62,276 nt of DNA from Paracoccus haematequi (lineage in GTDB: Bacteria > Pseudomonadota > Alphaproteobacteria > Rhodobacterales > Rhodobacteraceae). Below are positions 34,036 to 42,844 of the stretch, piece by piece. The stretch spans positions 1 through 62,276 of the forward strand of contig NZ_UZWE01000037.1 of assembly GCF_900631945.1 (NCBI RefSeq), read 5' to 3'. The notes below the pieces were generated by a model, which worked only from the letters and a program-made list of their open reading frames with translations, ran no database searches and was not told where the DNA came from. Positions within the stretch are counted from its first letter, which is position 1. Each line of letters begins with the position of its first letter. A program made the position numbers and the translations under genes.

Positions 34036-34080
34036 CGCGACACCGCATCTTCGGCGCGCTCGGCCAGTCTGCGCCGTCCG

Positions 34081-35511
34081 CTACATGGCCCCCAGTTCCA
34101 CGACGATTCCCATTCCGATGGTCCAGAGTGCCAGCGACGACAGGCAATAAAGCCCGTTCCACCGGATGCCGACGACCCACGGGGGGCGACCCACCAAGGC
34201 ACCGGCGTAAACGACCGTCGTGATCAGCGGGGTAAAGCCCATGACGCAGCCCCAGGTGCCTGCCAGGCTGAGCGCGGCCGCGGCGTCGCTGAGCCCTGGC
34301 ACGTCAAGCTGCGTGACCAGACTGCCCATGACCGACGCGGTGATGATGGGATTGATCCCCACGGCTGCCAGCAGGAACATCGACAGGTTGAGCAGCGCGA
34401 TCATCTGCCAGGGCGCATCGATCAGGGCGGCCACCGCCGCCTGGACCTGGGGAAGCGGCACCAGTTCCAGCACCAGGACGGACAGCAGCCCGGCCGAGGC
34501 GAAAACGCCGATCTCGGCCGCGGCCAGGGGAAAGCGCCCGACCGTTCCGGCGATGGTGCGCCGTGCCATGGCCATGGCACCCGCATCGCCGCGATGTCCC
34601 AGCCAGGATGCCCAGATCACGCTGTAGGCAGGGACCGCGATCAGAAGCGCCTGCTGGAACGGCAAGCCTGTGGCGGCATGCAGCCCGAACACCAGTCCCG
34701 CCACCAGACCCACATGCAGCGTCAGCAGGCCGACGCCGCCCCAGTCGCCCGTTCCTGTCCCTGGGCCTGGCCGCAGACCCGCGGGAACCGGCGGCGCCCA
34801 TGCCCAGTCCAGAAACCAGCCCCAGCCAAGAAACAGCACCGCCGCCGCCAGTCCCGCAGGGGCCACGTCGCCATAACGCAGATCCGGCATCGCTAGGAGC
34901 AGCCCGTTCATTCCAAGGCCGATGGGCGACCACAGCGGCGCAAGGGAAAAGCCCCGCAGCACCGCCGTGGTCATGCGGCGCAGCCGCCATTCGCGCAGCC
35001 CGGCGGGCAGATGGGCGCTTGTTTCGTCCAGCGACCGGCGGGTCATTTCCAGCAGGATCGCGATGCCGCCCAGGTTGATCAGGACGCCAAACACATGGCC
35101 GCCGAAATTCATCGCCAGATAGCGCCGTCCCGGCGGCCGCGTGGTCAGATACCGGCCGGCGCGCAAAACCTCGGGCGCGGCGGCGGCGACCACGCGAAGC
35201 GACCCCAGCAGGGCCAGCAGCGCGGCCAGATAGGCCATCCGTTCCAGTCCCCGGGACAGCGTTTCCAGATCGATGCCGCGCAGCAGGGCAAGAACCAGCA
35301 GGATCACGCAAAGGCCGACGGTGATCCAGGTGGCGACAGTGAACTGCCGCCATGACAGGGCCAGATACAGGGCAAGGGCGATGCCCGCGGCGATCCCCAG
35401 GGCAGGCGAGGTGATGACGATGCCCGCCAGCGATATCAAGACAACGATGATCATGCAGGCCTGCGCGACAAGACGCCGGCAGCGATCCGCCTTTGCAAGA
35501 TCCGGCATCAC
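34081..35511 (-). CDS. polytopic inner-membrane protein, transporter-like, unknown substrate
   Basis: 476 residues from GTG 35511 (or ATG 35508), with roughly twelve hydrophobic helices (VVLISLAGIVITSPALGIAA, FGVLINLGGIAILLEMTRR, LLTLHVGLVAGLVFGLHAAT, AAVGINPIITASVMGSLV). Gly- and Asn-containing re-entrant-like stretches (GINPIIT, GFTPLITTVV) recall ion-transporter/DASS-type carriers, but I cannot place it firmly. It sits next to the transposon end and upstream of, and divergent from, the TRAP operon. It may share that operon's regulatory region. Confidence 0.6.
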   Translation of the reverse strand: MMPDLAKADRCRRLVAQACMIIVVLISLAGIVITSPALGIAAGIALALYLALSWRQFTVATWITVGLCVILLVLALLRGIDLETLSRGLERMAYLAALLALLGSLRVVAAAAPEVLRAGRYLTTRPPGRRYLAMNFGGHVFGVLINLGGIAILLEMTRRSLDETSAHLPAGLREWRLRRMTTAVLRGFSLAPLWSPIGLGMNGLLLAMPDLRYGDVAPAGLAAAVLFLGWGWFLDWAWAPPVPAGLRPGPGTGTGDWGGVGLLTLHVGLVAGLVFGLHAATGLPFQQALLIAVPAYSVIWASWLGHRGDAGAMAMARRTIAGTVGRFPLAAAEIGVFASAGLLSVLVLELVPLPQVQAAVAALIDAPWQMIALLNLSMFLLAAVGINPIITASVMGSLVTQLDVPGLSDAAAALSLAGTWGCVMGFTPLITTVVYAGALVGRPPWVVGIRWNGLYCLSSLALWTIGMGIVVELGAM

Positions 35512-35571
35512 CGGTCACGCAATCCCGGCAAACCGGACATGCCCGGATTCGTGCAGGAAAAGGCGCTTCCA

Positions 35572-35686
35572 AAAGTGCCAAGCTCATCAGAAAGTGCCAT
35601 CATTGCATCGTTTCCCGCGCCAGAACCGGTCGCCTTTCATCACTTAGCTTGCTCAAAAACACAAGAGTGTTCCATTCTTCGGAACA
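35572..35686. promoter_or_regulatory. putative IclR-type operator and direct repeats before the TRAP operon
   Basis: A perfect palindrome TGTTCC-N7-GGAACA occupies 35668-35686, 37 bp before the dctP-like start. Upstream lies a direct repeat AAAGTGCCA (35572-35580 and 35591-35599), spaced 19 bases, close to two helical turns. The operon encodes an IclR regulator at 38746, and IclR proteins often bind palindromes with such GTTCC/GGAAC arms. Confidence 0.5.
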
Positions 35687-35722
35687 ATATGCCATCATGT
35701 GAAACAGGAGAGGAGAATCATT

Positions 35723-36775
35723 ATGCGTTTTCTGACAGCAGGTTTGACGGTCGGCCTTGCGTTCGCGGCCACGGTGCCCGCCACTGCCATGACCCTGATC
35801 TATGGCGAAGCTGGTCCGAACCGGGGCGTCCGCGCCGAGGCGACCCAGTGGTTCGTGGACCAGGTTTCCGAACAGTCCAATGGTGAACTGACCATCGACG
35901 TGAACTGGGGCGGCGCCCTGTTTTCGGAAAAGGTCGCGGTCCAGTCGATCCGCGACGGGGTGGCCGACATGGGTTCGGTCATCGGCGTGTATTTTCCCCA
36001 GGACATGATCGCCTATGGCCTGGCCGACCTGCCGATCCCGAACCCCGATCCTTGGGTGGGCATGAAGGCAACCGACAAGCTGATGCGGGAAAACGAACAG
36101 ATTCGGGAAAACCTGGCCGCCCAGAACCTGGTCTATATTGGCACCTACACGACGTCGGCCGTTCAGGTGGGCTGCAAGGGCAAGACCATCGAGACGCTTG
36201 ACGACGTCAAGGGCCTGAAGATCCGCGGCGTCGGCGCCTATGGCAAGGTGTTCCACGACCTGGGCGCCACGCCCGTCGACATGTCCGTCTACGAGGCCTA
36301 TCAGGGCTTGGAAACCGGGCTGATCGACTGCACCCAGACCTATCCCTATCTGGTCGAGGCGCTGAAGTTCGACGAGGTCTTCGACAGCTATACCGAGATC
36401 GACTTCGGCCAGATCGGCGCCCTGGGCATCATGATGAACAAGGACAGCTTCGACATGCTGCCGCCCGAACACCAGCAGGCCCTGCTGACCGCAGGCGAAG
36501 GCCTGGCGGACGAATTCGGGCGCATCCTGACCGACGCCAACCAGCGGTCGATCCAGATCCTGAAGGACAAGCAGATCCCGGTCCTGAAGATCTCGGACGA
36601 GGATCGCGCGCGTCTTGGCGAAATGGGCACGAAATACGTTGACGAATGGGTCGCGCGCGCCGATGCCGCAGGCCTGGACGGCCGGGCCCTGGTCGATGAC
36701 TATACCGCACTGGTCGCGGAATTCACCACGCAGCGCGACGAACAGGGCTATCCCTGGGCAGCCGAGGCAAACTGA
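35723..36775 (+). CDS. dctP: TRAP transporter substrate-binding protein (DctP family)
   Basis: 350 residues from the ATG at 35723, preceded by aggagaa. A signal peptide (MRFLTAGLTVGLAFAATVPA) leads a two-lobe DctP fold. Typical segments are VDVNWGGALFSEKVAVQSIRD-like (here IDVNWGGALF), the conserved Arg in DVKGLKIRGVGAYGKVF that holds a carboxylate, and YEAYQGLETGLIDCTQTYPY. It binds an organic acid in the periplasm and hands it to DctQM. Position next to a dicarboxylate-type beta-oxidation cluster suggests a medium-chain dicarboxylic or aryl acid. Confidence 0.92.
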   Translation: MRFLTAGLTVGLAFAATVPATAMTLIYGEAGPNRGVRAEATQWFVDQVSEQSNGELTIDVNWGGALFSEKVAVQSIRDGVADMGSVIGVYFPQDMIAYGLADLPIPNPDPWVGMKATDKLMRENEQIRENLAAQNLVYIGTYTTSAVQVGCKGKTIETLDDVKGLKIRGVGAYGKVFHDLGATPVDMSVYEAYQGLETGLIDCTQTYPYLVEALKFDEVFDSYTEIDFGQIGALGIMMNKDSFDMLPPEHQQALLTAGEGLADEFGRILTDANQRSIQILKDKQIPVLKISDEDRARLGEMGTKYVDEWVARADAAGLDGRALVDDYTALVAEFTTQRDEQGYPWAAEAN

Positions 36776-36886
36776 CCGACCGATGCGGGGATGCGGCACG
36801 CTTGGCGTCCGCGTCCCCAATCTCCTGCCTGATCTGAACTTTCCCCAAGTCTGGACACGATGTGCCCCAACCCGGGAGGTGCGGCC

Positions 36887-37399
36887 ATGAAGGCCATTGA
36901 ACGCATCATGCTTGAATTTGCCGTCGTTTCGGCCTTGGCGCTGGCGCTGGTGATCACCGCCAACGTGCTTGGACGCCAGCTGTTTGGCTGGGGTGTGCCG
37001 GACATCGTGATCATCGTGCGCGAGCTGATGATCCCCACCATCGTCTTTCCGCTTGCCGCCGCGACGGCCAGCCGCGCCCATATCGCCGTGACCTTCGTGA
37101 CCGATCGCATGTCACCCGGCGCGCGGGGGGCCTTGATCATCATGGGCTGGTTCGTGGCGCTGCTGGCGATGCTGCCGCTGTTCTATGCCAGCTGGCGCAA
37201 CCTGTCGGGGTCGTGGGCGTCGGGCGAATTCTATGACGGGCTGCTGGGCATTCCCCGCTGGCCCATGAAGCTGGTCTTCCTGCTGGGCCTGATCGTCATG
37301 GTGATCCGCCTTGTGCTGGTCGCGCTGCACGACATCGCCGAACTGCGCCGGACCGGAACCGTCGCCGATGGCGGCCACAGCACCGAGGAGTCTGTCTGA
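36887..37399 (+). CDS. dctQ: TRAP transporter small membrane subunit (DctQ family)
   Basis: 170 residues from the ATG at 36887 after gggaggtgcggcc. Four membrane helices are evident (LEFAVVSALALALVITANVL, MIPTIVFPLAAATA, LIIMGWFVALLAMLPLFYAS, MKLVFLLGLIVMVIRLVLVA), as is the DctQ-type E-L central region (VRELMIPT). It forms the membrane unit with DctM, whose gene begins one base after this stop. Confidence 0.9.
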   Translation: MKAIERIMLEFAVVSALALALVITANVLGRQLFGWGVPDIVIIVRELMIPTIVFPLAAATASRAHIAVTFVTDRMSPGARGALIIMGWFVALLAMLPLFYASWRNLSGSWASGEFYDGLLGIPRWPMKLVFLLGLIVMVIRLVLVALHDIAELRRTGTVADGGHSTEESV

Positions 37400-37400
37400 C

Positions 37401-38738
37401 ATGGATGCTTCCACCATCGGGCTTGTGGCCTTCGGCCTGGTCATCGTCCTTCTGGCGCTGCGCGTGCCCATCGCCTTTGTGCTGGCGGGCGTGGCGACGG
37501 TCGGCACCTTCCTGATCTATGCCTTTCGCAGCGGCAGCTTCATGCCGGAACGCGCGCTCAACCCGACCTCGTCGATGGTGGTGAACAGCTTCTTCGAACT
37601 GATCCATTCCTATGACCTGTCGATGATCCCGCTGTTCGTGGCGCTGGGCAACATCGCCTATCACACCGGCATCACCACCCGCATTTATGACGCGGCCAAT
37701 GTCTGGCTGCGCAGCGTGCCGGGCGGCGTCAGCGTCGCGTCGCTGATGGGCTGCGCCGGATTTTCGGCCATTTCCGGGTCGTCCATCGCCTGCGCCTCGA
37801 CCATGGGCCGCATCTGCGTCCCCGAGATGCTGCGCCTGGGCTATGACCCCAAGCTGGCCACGGCCTCGGTCGCGGCGGGCGGCACGCTGGGGTCGCTGAT
37901 CCCGCCGTCGGTGCTGTTCATCCTGTATGGCATCTTCACCGAAACCTCGATCAGCAAGCTGTTTCTGGCCGGCATCCTGCCGGGTCTGCTGACGCTTGCG
38001 GGCTATATCATCGTGGTGATCTGGTGGACCTCGCGCGATCCCAGCGCCGCGCCGGTCGATCCGACGCCCCTGCCCAAGGGCGCGCGCCTGAAGGCCGCGA
38101 TTTCGGCCTGGCCCGCGATGATGCTGTTCGTGGTCATCATCGGCGGCATCTATGGCGGCATCTTCACCGCGACCGAGGCTGCGGCCATCAGCGTCGTCCT
38201 GACCATCCTGATCGGCTTTTTCGAACGCTCGCTGACGCTGCGGTCCATGTGGACGGCCATCCGCGAAAGCCTGGTCCAGACCTCGGCCATCTTCCTGATC
38301 GCGGCCTGCGCCAAGATCTTCGTGTCCTTTGTCGCGCTGACCGGGGCCGCCGGAATGGTGTCGCAATGGGTGGCCGATGCAGGCCTGTCGCCGCTGGTCC
38401 TGATGTTTGCGATCTGCGTGCTGTACCTGTTCCTGGGGATGTTCCTGGATCCGGTCGGCATCATCGTCCTGACGCTGCCGTTCGTGATCCCGATGGTGGA
38501 CAACCTGGGGATGGACCTGATCTGGTTCGGGGTCATCGTGGTCAAGCTGCTGGAGATCGGGTTGATCACCCCGCCCGTCGGGCTGAACGTCTTCGTGATC
38601 GGCAACGTGACCGACCGCAGCATCAAGGTGGACACCATCTTCGCAGGTGTGACGCGGTTCCTGGCGATGGACATCGTGGTGCTGGCAATCCTGGTCCTGG
38701 TGCCTGCAATATCGCTTGTCATTCCCAACGGGCTGTGA
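37401..38738 (+). CDS. dctM: TRAP transporter large membrane subunit (DctM family)
   Basis: 445 residues from ATG 37401, directly after the dctQ stop. About twelve helices with family landmarks (LRVPIAFVLAGVATVGTFLI, GFSAISGSSIACASTMGRI, AAGGTLGSLIPPSVLFILYG, LGMFLDPVGIIVLTLPFVIP, LLEIGLITPPVGLNVFVI). It is the sodium-coupled transport subunit of the DctPQM system. The IclR gene follows by 7 bp. Confidence 0.93.
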   Translation: MDASTIGLVAFGLVIVLLALRVPIAFVLAGVATVGTFLIYAFRSGSFMPERALNPTSSMVVNSFFELIHSYDLSMIPLFVALGNIAYHTGITTRIYDAANVWLRSVPGGVSVASLMGCAGFSAISGSSIACASTMGRICVPEMLRLGYDPKLATASVAAGGTLGSLIPPSVLFILYGIFTETSISKLFLAGILPGLLTLAGYIIVVIWWTSRDPSAAPVDPTPLPKGARLKAAISAWPAMMLFVVIIGGIYGGIFTATEAAAISVVLTILIGFFERSLTLRSMWTAIRESLVQTSAIFLIAACAKIFVSFVALTGAAGMVSQWVADAGLSPLVLMFAICVLYLFLGMFLDPVGIIVLTLPFVIPMVDNLGMDLIWFGVIVVKLLEIGLITPPVGLNVFVIGNVTDRSIKVDTIFAGVTRFLAMDIVVLAILVLVPAISLVIPNGL

Positions 38739-38745
38739 GGCGCCG

Positions 38746-39543
38746 ATGACCGACCTGCACGATCCCCGCTTTGCGACCACCCTGGCACGGGGGCTGTCGG
38801 TCCTGCGCGCGTTTCGCGTGACCGACGATGGTCTGAGCAACGCGGAAATCGCCCAGCGGACGGGCCTGCCCAAATCGACCGTGTCGCGGCTGACCTTCAC
38901 GCTGGGGCAACTGGGCTATCTGGTCCAGTCCCCCCGCGACGACCGCTTCCGGCCGGGACCGACGCTGGTCGCGGTCGGCCATGTGGCCGCGGCTTCGCTG
39001 TCTTTCCTGGTGCCCGCGCATGACCTGATGCAGCGGCTGGCCGAGGAGACAGGGACGCTGGTGGTCCTGGCGGTGCGCGACGGCGACAAGATGGTCCTGA
39101 TCCGGACCTGGCGGCCCATGCACGTCGCCTCGATCTGGCTCGAGGTCGGGCAGCGGATCCCGTTTCAACCGTTTTCGTCGCCGCGCGCCTTTGTCGCCGC
39201 CGCCACGCCCGAGGAGATCGACCGGATCGTGTCCGAATCCATCGCGGACCGCGACGCCATGGCCGACCTGCTGACCACACGCCCGCTGGTGCGGACCGAA
39301 ATGATGCGCCAAGGCTTTGTGTCCACCCCGGCGGGCAGCGGGCCTGCCGCCTACAACGCGGTCTCGGTTCCGTTCCGCAGCGGCAATCTGGCTGAACCCG
39401 TGATCTTCACCTGCGGCGCCCTGCCGTCCGAGGCGTCGGTCGAACGCATGCAATCCGACGTCGGGCCCAGACTGGCCGCGGCGGTCCGCACCCTGGAACG
39501 ACTGACCGGACAGGCCCCCGGCCTGATCCGCACCGAGGCATGA
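38746..39543 (+). CDS. IclR-family transcriptional regulator
   Basis: 265 residues from the ATG at 38746. The N-terminal winged helix-turn-helix is TLARGLSVLRAFRVTDDGLS and NAEIAQRTGLPKSTVSRLTF. A C-terminal effector domain follows (GTLVVLAVRDGDKMVLIRTW, IPFQPFSSPRAFVAA, and the hydrophobic VSVPFRSG). Its stop overlaps the next gene start (ATGA), so it is expressed with the catabolic genes. Likely effector: the transported acid or its CoA ester. The palindrome at 35668 is a candidate target. Confidence 0.9.
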   Translation: MTDLHDPRFATTLARGLSVLRAFRVTDDGLSNAEIAQRTGLPKSTVSRLTFTLGQLGYLVQSPRDDRFRPGPTLVAVGHVAAASLSFLVPAHDLMQRLAEETGTLVVLAVRDGDKMVLIRTWRPMHVASIWLEVGQRIPFQPFSSPRAFVAAATPEEIDRIVSESIADRDAMADLLTTRPLVRTEMMRQGFVSTPAGSGPAAYNAVSVPFRSGNLAEPVIFTCGALPSEASVERMQSDVGPRLAAAVRTLERLTGQAPGLIRTEA

Positions 39544-41660
39544 CCATGACCGAACATTCCCCCGTCACCTATCGCTGCGAAGGCGGGATCGCCTTCATCG
39601 AAATCGACAATCCGCCCGTCAACGCCCTGTCGGCGGCGGTTCGCCGGGGATTGGCGGAGGCCATGGACCGGCTGGCCAATGACGCCGACGCGCAGGCAGC
39701 CGTTCTGTTCTGCGCGGGCCGCACCTTTATCGCCGGCGCCGACATTTCCGAATTCGGCAAGCCGCCCGTGGCCCCGTTCCTGCCCGAGGTGATCGCCGCA
39801 ATCGAGGCGTCCGGCAAGCCGGTCGTGGCGGCCCTGCACGGCACGGTTCTGGGTGGCGGCCTGGAGGTTGCCCTGGGCGCCCATCACCGCGTCGCGGTTC
39901 CCGGCACCCGGATGGGCCTGCCCGAAGTGACCCTGGGCCTTTTGCCCGGGGCGGGGGGAACGCAGCGCCTGCCGCGCGCCGTGGGGGTAACGGACGCCAT
40001 CGACCTGATCACGTCGGGCCGCCAGATCGGTGCCCAGCAGGCGCTTGACCTGGGGCTGATCGACGCGCTGGCCCAAGGCACCGATCCCCGCGCGGCGGGC
40101 GAGGCCGAGGCGCGTCGCCTTCTGGCCGAGGGGTCCGGTCCCCGGCGGCTGTCCGAAACGCCCGCCCCCGCCGTCGATCCCGACATGGTTCAGGCATGGC
40201 GCGCAAAGGTCGCGAAATCCGCGCGCGGTCAGGTGGCGCCCCTGCGCGCGCTGGACACGATAGTGGCCGGGTTGGACCTGTCTTTTGCAAAGGGCATGGC
40301 ACAGGAACGCCAGGCCTTCATGGACCTGATGCAGACCCCTGAACGCGCTGCCCTGATCCACGCCTTTTTCGCCGAACGTCGGGCGGCGCAGCAGGATGAT
40401 CCGGCCGGTGTCAAGGCCCGGCCGGTTGCGCGCATCGGCATCATCGGCGGCGGCACCATGGGTCAGGGGATCGCCGCATCCGCCCTGACAGCCGGGCTGG
40501 ACGTGACCCTGGTGGAACGCGACGAGGCCGCAGCGGCCAAGGCCACAGGTGGCATCCGCGCCATGCTGGACGGCGCCGTCAAGCGCGGCAAGCTGGACCG
40601 CACGGCGGCCGACCGGATGCTGGACCAGGCCTTGCGCGCGGTCGCAGGCTATGACGCGCTGGCCAACGTCGATCTGGTGATCGAGGCGGTGTTCGAGAAT
40701 CTGGACGTCAAGCAAGAGGTGTTTCGCACGCTTGACCGCGTCTGCCGCCCCGGCGCGGTGCTGGCGACCAACACGTCCTATCTGGACGTGAACCTGATCG
40801 CCGGGGCGACCGCCCGGCCGCAGGACGTGATCGGGCTGCATTTCTTCTCGCCCGCCAACGTCATGCGCCTTTTGGAAATCGTGGTGGCGGACAAGACCGC
40901 CCCCGATGTCACGGCGACGGCCTTTGCCCTGGCCAAGAAGATGGGCAAGATCGGCGTGCGGTCCGGCGTCTGCGACGGCTTCATCGGCAACCGGATGCTG
41001 CTGGCCTATCGCACGGCGGCCGACCACGTGGTGCTGGACGGCGCCTCGCCTTATCAGGTTGACCGGGCTGTCGTGGACCTGGGCTTTCCCATGGGCCCGT
41101 ATCAGGTGGGCGATCTGGCCGGTCTCGACATCGGCCATGCCACCCGCCAGCGCAAGGCGCCCACGCGCGATCCGCGCGAACGCGTTCCCGTCTTTGCCGA
41201 CCGGCTGGTCGAATCCGGGCGGCTGGGGCGCAAGACCGGGCGCGGCTATTACATCTATGACGAAGGCAGCCCCCAGGGCCGCCCCGACCCCGACATGGAC
41301 GACATGCTGTCAGGCATCCGGTCCGACCTGGGCATCACCCCGCGCCCGTTCGAGGCTGAGGAAATCCAGTCCCGCTACATGGCCGCCATGGTCAACGAGG
41401 GCGCGAAGATCCTCGACGAAGGCATCGCCGCGCGGGCGTCCGACATCGACGTGGTGCTGTTGCACGGCTACGGTTTTCCGCGCTGGAAGGGCGGGCCGAT
41501 GCACTGGGCCGACGCGCAGGGGCTGGACCGGATCGCCGCCGACATCGCCCGTTATGCCGAAGATGATCCCTATTTCTGGCAGATCTCGCCGCTTCTGGCG
41601 CGTCTTGCGGCCGAGGGCGGGACACTTGCCGACGTGAACACCGGAAAGGACGCATCATGA
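39540..41660 (+). CDS. bifunctional enoyl-CoA hydratase / 3-hydroxyacyl-CoA dehydrogenase (PimF/FadJ-like)
   Basis: 706 residues from ATG 39540, overlapping the regulator stop. A second ATG at 39546 is possible. The crotonase half (about residues 1-190) shows FCAGRTFIAGADISEF and HGTVLGGGLEVALGAHHR. The NAD-binding dehydrogenase begins near residue 298 (RIGIIGGGTMGQGIAASALT), with NTSYLDVN and HFFSPANVMRLLEIV, and a C-terminal HAD domain follows. It hydrates enoyl-CoA and oxidises the 3-hydroxy product in beta-oxidation. Order and partners match pimF of dicarboxylate operons. Confidence 0.92.
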   Translation: MTMTEHSPVTYRCEGGIAFIEIDNPPVNALSAAVRRGLAEAMDRLANDADAQAAVLFCAGRTFIAGADISEFGKPPVAPFLPEVIAAIEASGKPVVAALHGTVLGGGLEVALGAHHRVAVPGTRMGLPEVTLGLLPGAGGTQRLPRAVGVTDAIDLITSGRQIGAQQALDLGLIDALAQGTDPRAAGEAEARRLLAEGSGPRRLSETPAPAVDPDMVQAWRAKVAKSARGQVAPLRALDTIVAGLDLSFAKGMAQERQAFMDLMQTPERAALIHAFFAERRAAQQDDPAGVKARPVARIGIIGGGTMGQGIAASALTAGLDVTLVERDEAAAAKATGGIRAMLDGAVKRGKLDRTAADRMLDQALRAVAGYDALANVDLVIEAVFENLDVKQEVFRTLDRVCRPGAVLATNTSYLDVNLIAGATARPQDVIGLHFFSPANVMRLLEIVVADKTAPDVTATAFALAKKMGKIGVRSGVCDGFIGNRMLLAYRTAADHVVLDGASPYQVDRAVVDLGFPMGPYQVGDLAGLDIGHATRQRKAPTRDPRERVPVFADRLVESGRLGRKTGRGYYIYDEGSPQGRPDPDMDDMLSGIRSDLGITPRPFEAEEIQSRYMAAMVNEGAKILDEGIAARASDIDVVLLHGYGFPRWKGGPMHWADAQGLDRIAADIARYAEDDPYFWQISPLLARLAAEGGTLADVNTGKDAS

Positions 41661-42832
41661 AGGACGCCGTCATCGTCGCAACCGCCCGCACGGGCATCGG
41701 CAAGGCTGCGCGCGGCAGCCTGAACCTGACCCACGGCGCCACCATGGGCGGCCATGTCGCCGCCGCCGCCGTAAAACGCGCGGGCATCGACCCGGCGCTG
41801 ATCGAGGACAGCATCTGGGGCTGCGGCTATCCCGAATACGTTACCGGCGGCAACATCGCCCGGCAGATCGTCATTCGCGCGGGCCTGCCCGTCAGCGTGG
41901 CGGGCACCACCGTCAACCGGTTCTGCGCATCCGGGCTGCAAGCCCTGGCGATGGCTGCGCACATGGTCCGGCTGGAAGGCGCCCGCGCCGTGCTGGCCGG
42001 CGGCGTCGAATCGATCAGCCTTGTCCAGCCGCCGCCCCGCCCTGCGCGCGAGGCCTGGATCGAGGCGCACAAGCCCGACCTGTATCTTCCGATGATCGAC
42101 ACCGCCGACAACGTCGCTGCCCGCTATGGCGTCAGCCGCGCGGCGCAGGACGAATACGCTCTGCGGTCCCAGCAGCGCATCGCCGCCGCGCAGCAGGCCG
42201 GGCTGTTCGCCGACGAGATCGTGCCGATGCAGGTCACGCGTGCGGTGATCGACAAGGCCAGCGGCGAAACCCGGCACGAGGATGTCACGCTGGACGCGGA
42301 CGAATGCAACCGTCCCTCGACCACGCTGGACGGGCTGGCCTCGCTGAAGCCGGTGAAGGGAGAGGACAAGTTCGTCACCGCCGGAAACGCCTCGCAACTG
42401 TCGGATGGTGCGGCCGCGCTGGTCGTGATGGATGGCGATCTGGCCGCGCAGGAAGGCCTGACCCCGCTGGGGGCCTTTCGCGGCTTTGCCGTCGCCGGCT
42501 GCGAGCCCGATGAAATGGGCATCGGCCCGGTCTTTGCCGTGCCGCGCCTGCTGGAGCGCGCGGGCCTGACGGTCGGCGATATCGACCTGTGGGAGTTGAA
42601 CGAGGCCTTCGCCAGCCAGGCGCTGTATTGCCGCGACCGGCTGGGCATCGACCCCGAAAGATACAACGTCAACGGCGGCTCCATTGCGATCGGCCACCCC
42701 TTCGGCATGACCGGGGCGCGGACGGCGGGGCATCTGCTGCTGGAAGGGCGCAGGCGCGGCGCGAAATGGGGCGTGGTCACCATGTGCATCGGCGGTGGCC
42801 AGGGCGCCGCCGGCCTGATCGAGATTTTCTGA
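41657..42832 (+). CDS. acetyl-CoA acyltransferase (thiolase, PimB/FadA-like)
   Basis: 391 residues, starting in an ATGA overlap with the previous gene. The nucleophile Cys lies in TTVNRFCASGLQALAMAA, the active-site His in NGGSIAIGHPFGMTGAR, and the second Cys in TMCIGGGQGAAGL. It cleaves 3-oxoacyl-CoA to acetyl-CoA and a shortened acyl-CoA. It belongs to the degradative thiolase branch by neighbourhood. Confidence 0.94.
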   Translation: MKDAVIVATARTGIGKAARGSLNLTHGATMGGHVAAAAVKRAGIDPALIEDSIWGCGYPEYVTGGNIARQIVIRAGLPVSVAGTTVNRFCASGLQALAMAAHMVRLEGARAVLAGGVESISLVQPPPRPAREAWIEAHKPDLYLPMIDTADNVAARYGVSRAAQDEYALRSQQRIAAAQQAGLFADEIVPMQVTRAVIDKASGETRHEDVTLDADECNRPSTTLDGLASLKPVKGEDKFVTAGNASQLSDGAAALVVMDGDLAAQEGLTPLGAFRGFAVAGCEPDEMGIGPVFAVPRLLERAGLTVGDIDLWELNEAFASQALYCRDRLGIDPERYNVNGGSIAIGHPFGMTGARTAGHLLLEGRRRGAKWGVVTMCIGGGQGAAGLIEIF

Positions 42833-42844
42833 GGGAGACGCGAC

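Larger units (their letters stand above)
30543..34042 (-). mobile_element. TniABQ transposon (Tn5053/Tn402-like core), 3500 bp
   Basis: The element is bounded by inverted ends. From 30543 on plus and from 34042 on minus both read TGTCGCGT, one mismatch, then GCCC, and match at 21 of 26 positions overall. It ends in TGT...ACA as expected. It contains only tniA, tniB and tniQ, with subterminal repeats at both ends. No 5-bp target duplication is seen (CCTGG on the left, CCGCA on the right). There is no cargo and no resolvase inside the ends, so it is a minimal form. No CRISPR or Cas genes are present. Confidence 0.82.

Noticed and set aside
30543..34042. Possible CRISPR-associated transposon because of TniQ and TniB
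   Set aside because: No Cas gene, array or guide-like repeat is present in the element or nearby.
30522..34049. CCGCATC found shortly before the left end and directly after the right end of the tni element
   Set aside because: The left copy is 9 bases away from the element, so it is not a 5-bp target duplication. Probably chance.
35669..35707. ATG at 35699 as start of the dctP-like protein
   Set aside because: It adds eight residues (KQERRII) before a complete signal peptide that begins at 35723 behind a better ribosome site.
37296..41138. Very long minus-strand ORFs (over 500 codons) opposite the dctM and fadB-like genes
   Set aside because: They are antisense shadows of strongly coding high-GC genes, with His/Gln/Arg-rich nonsense and no domain.
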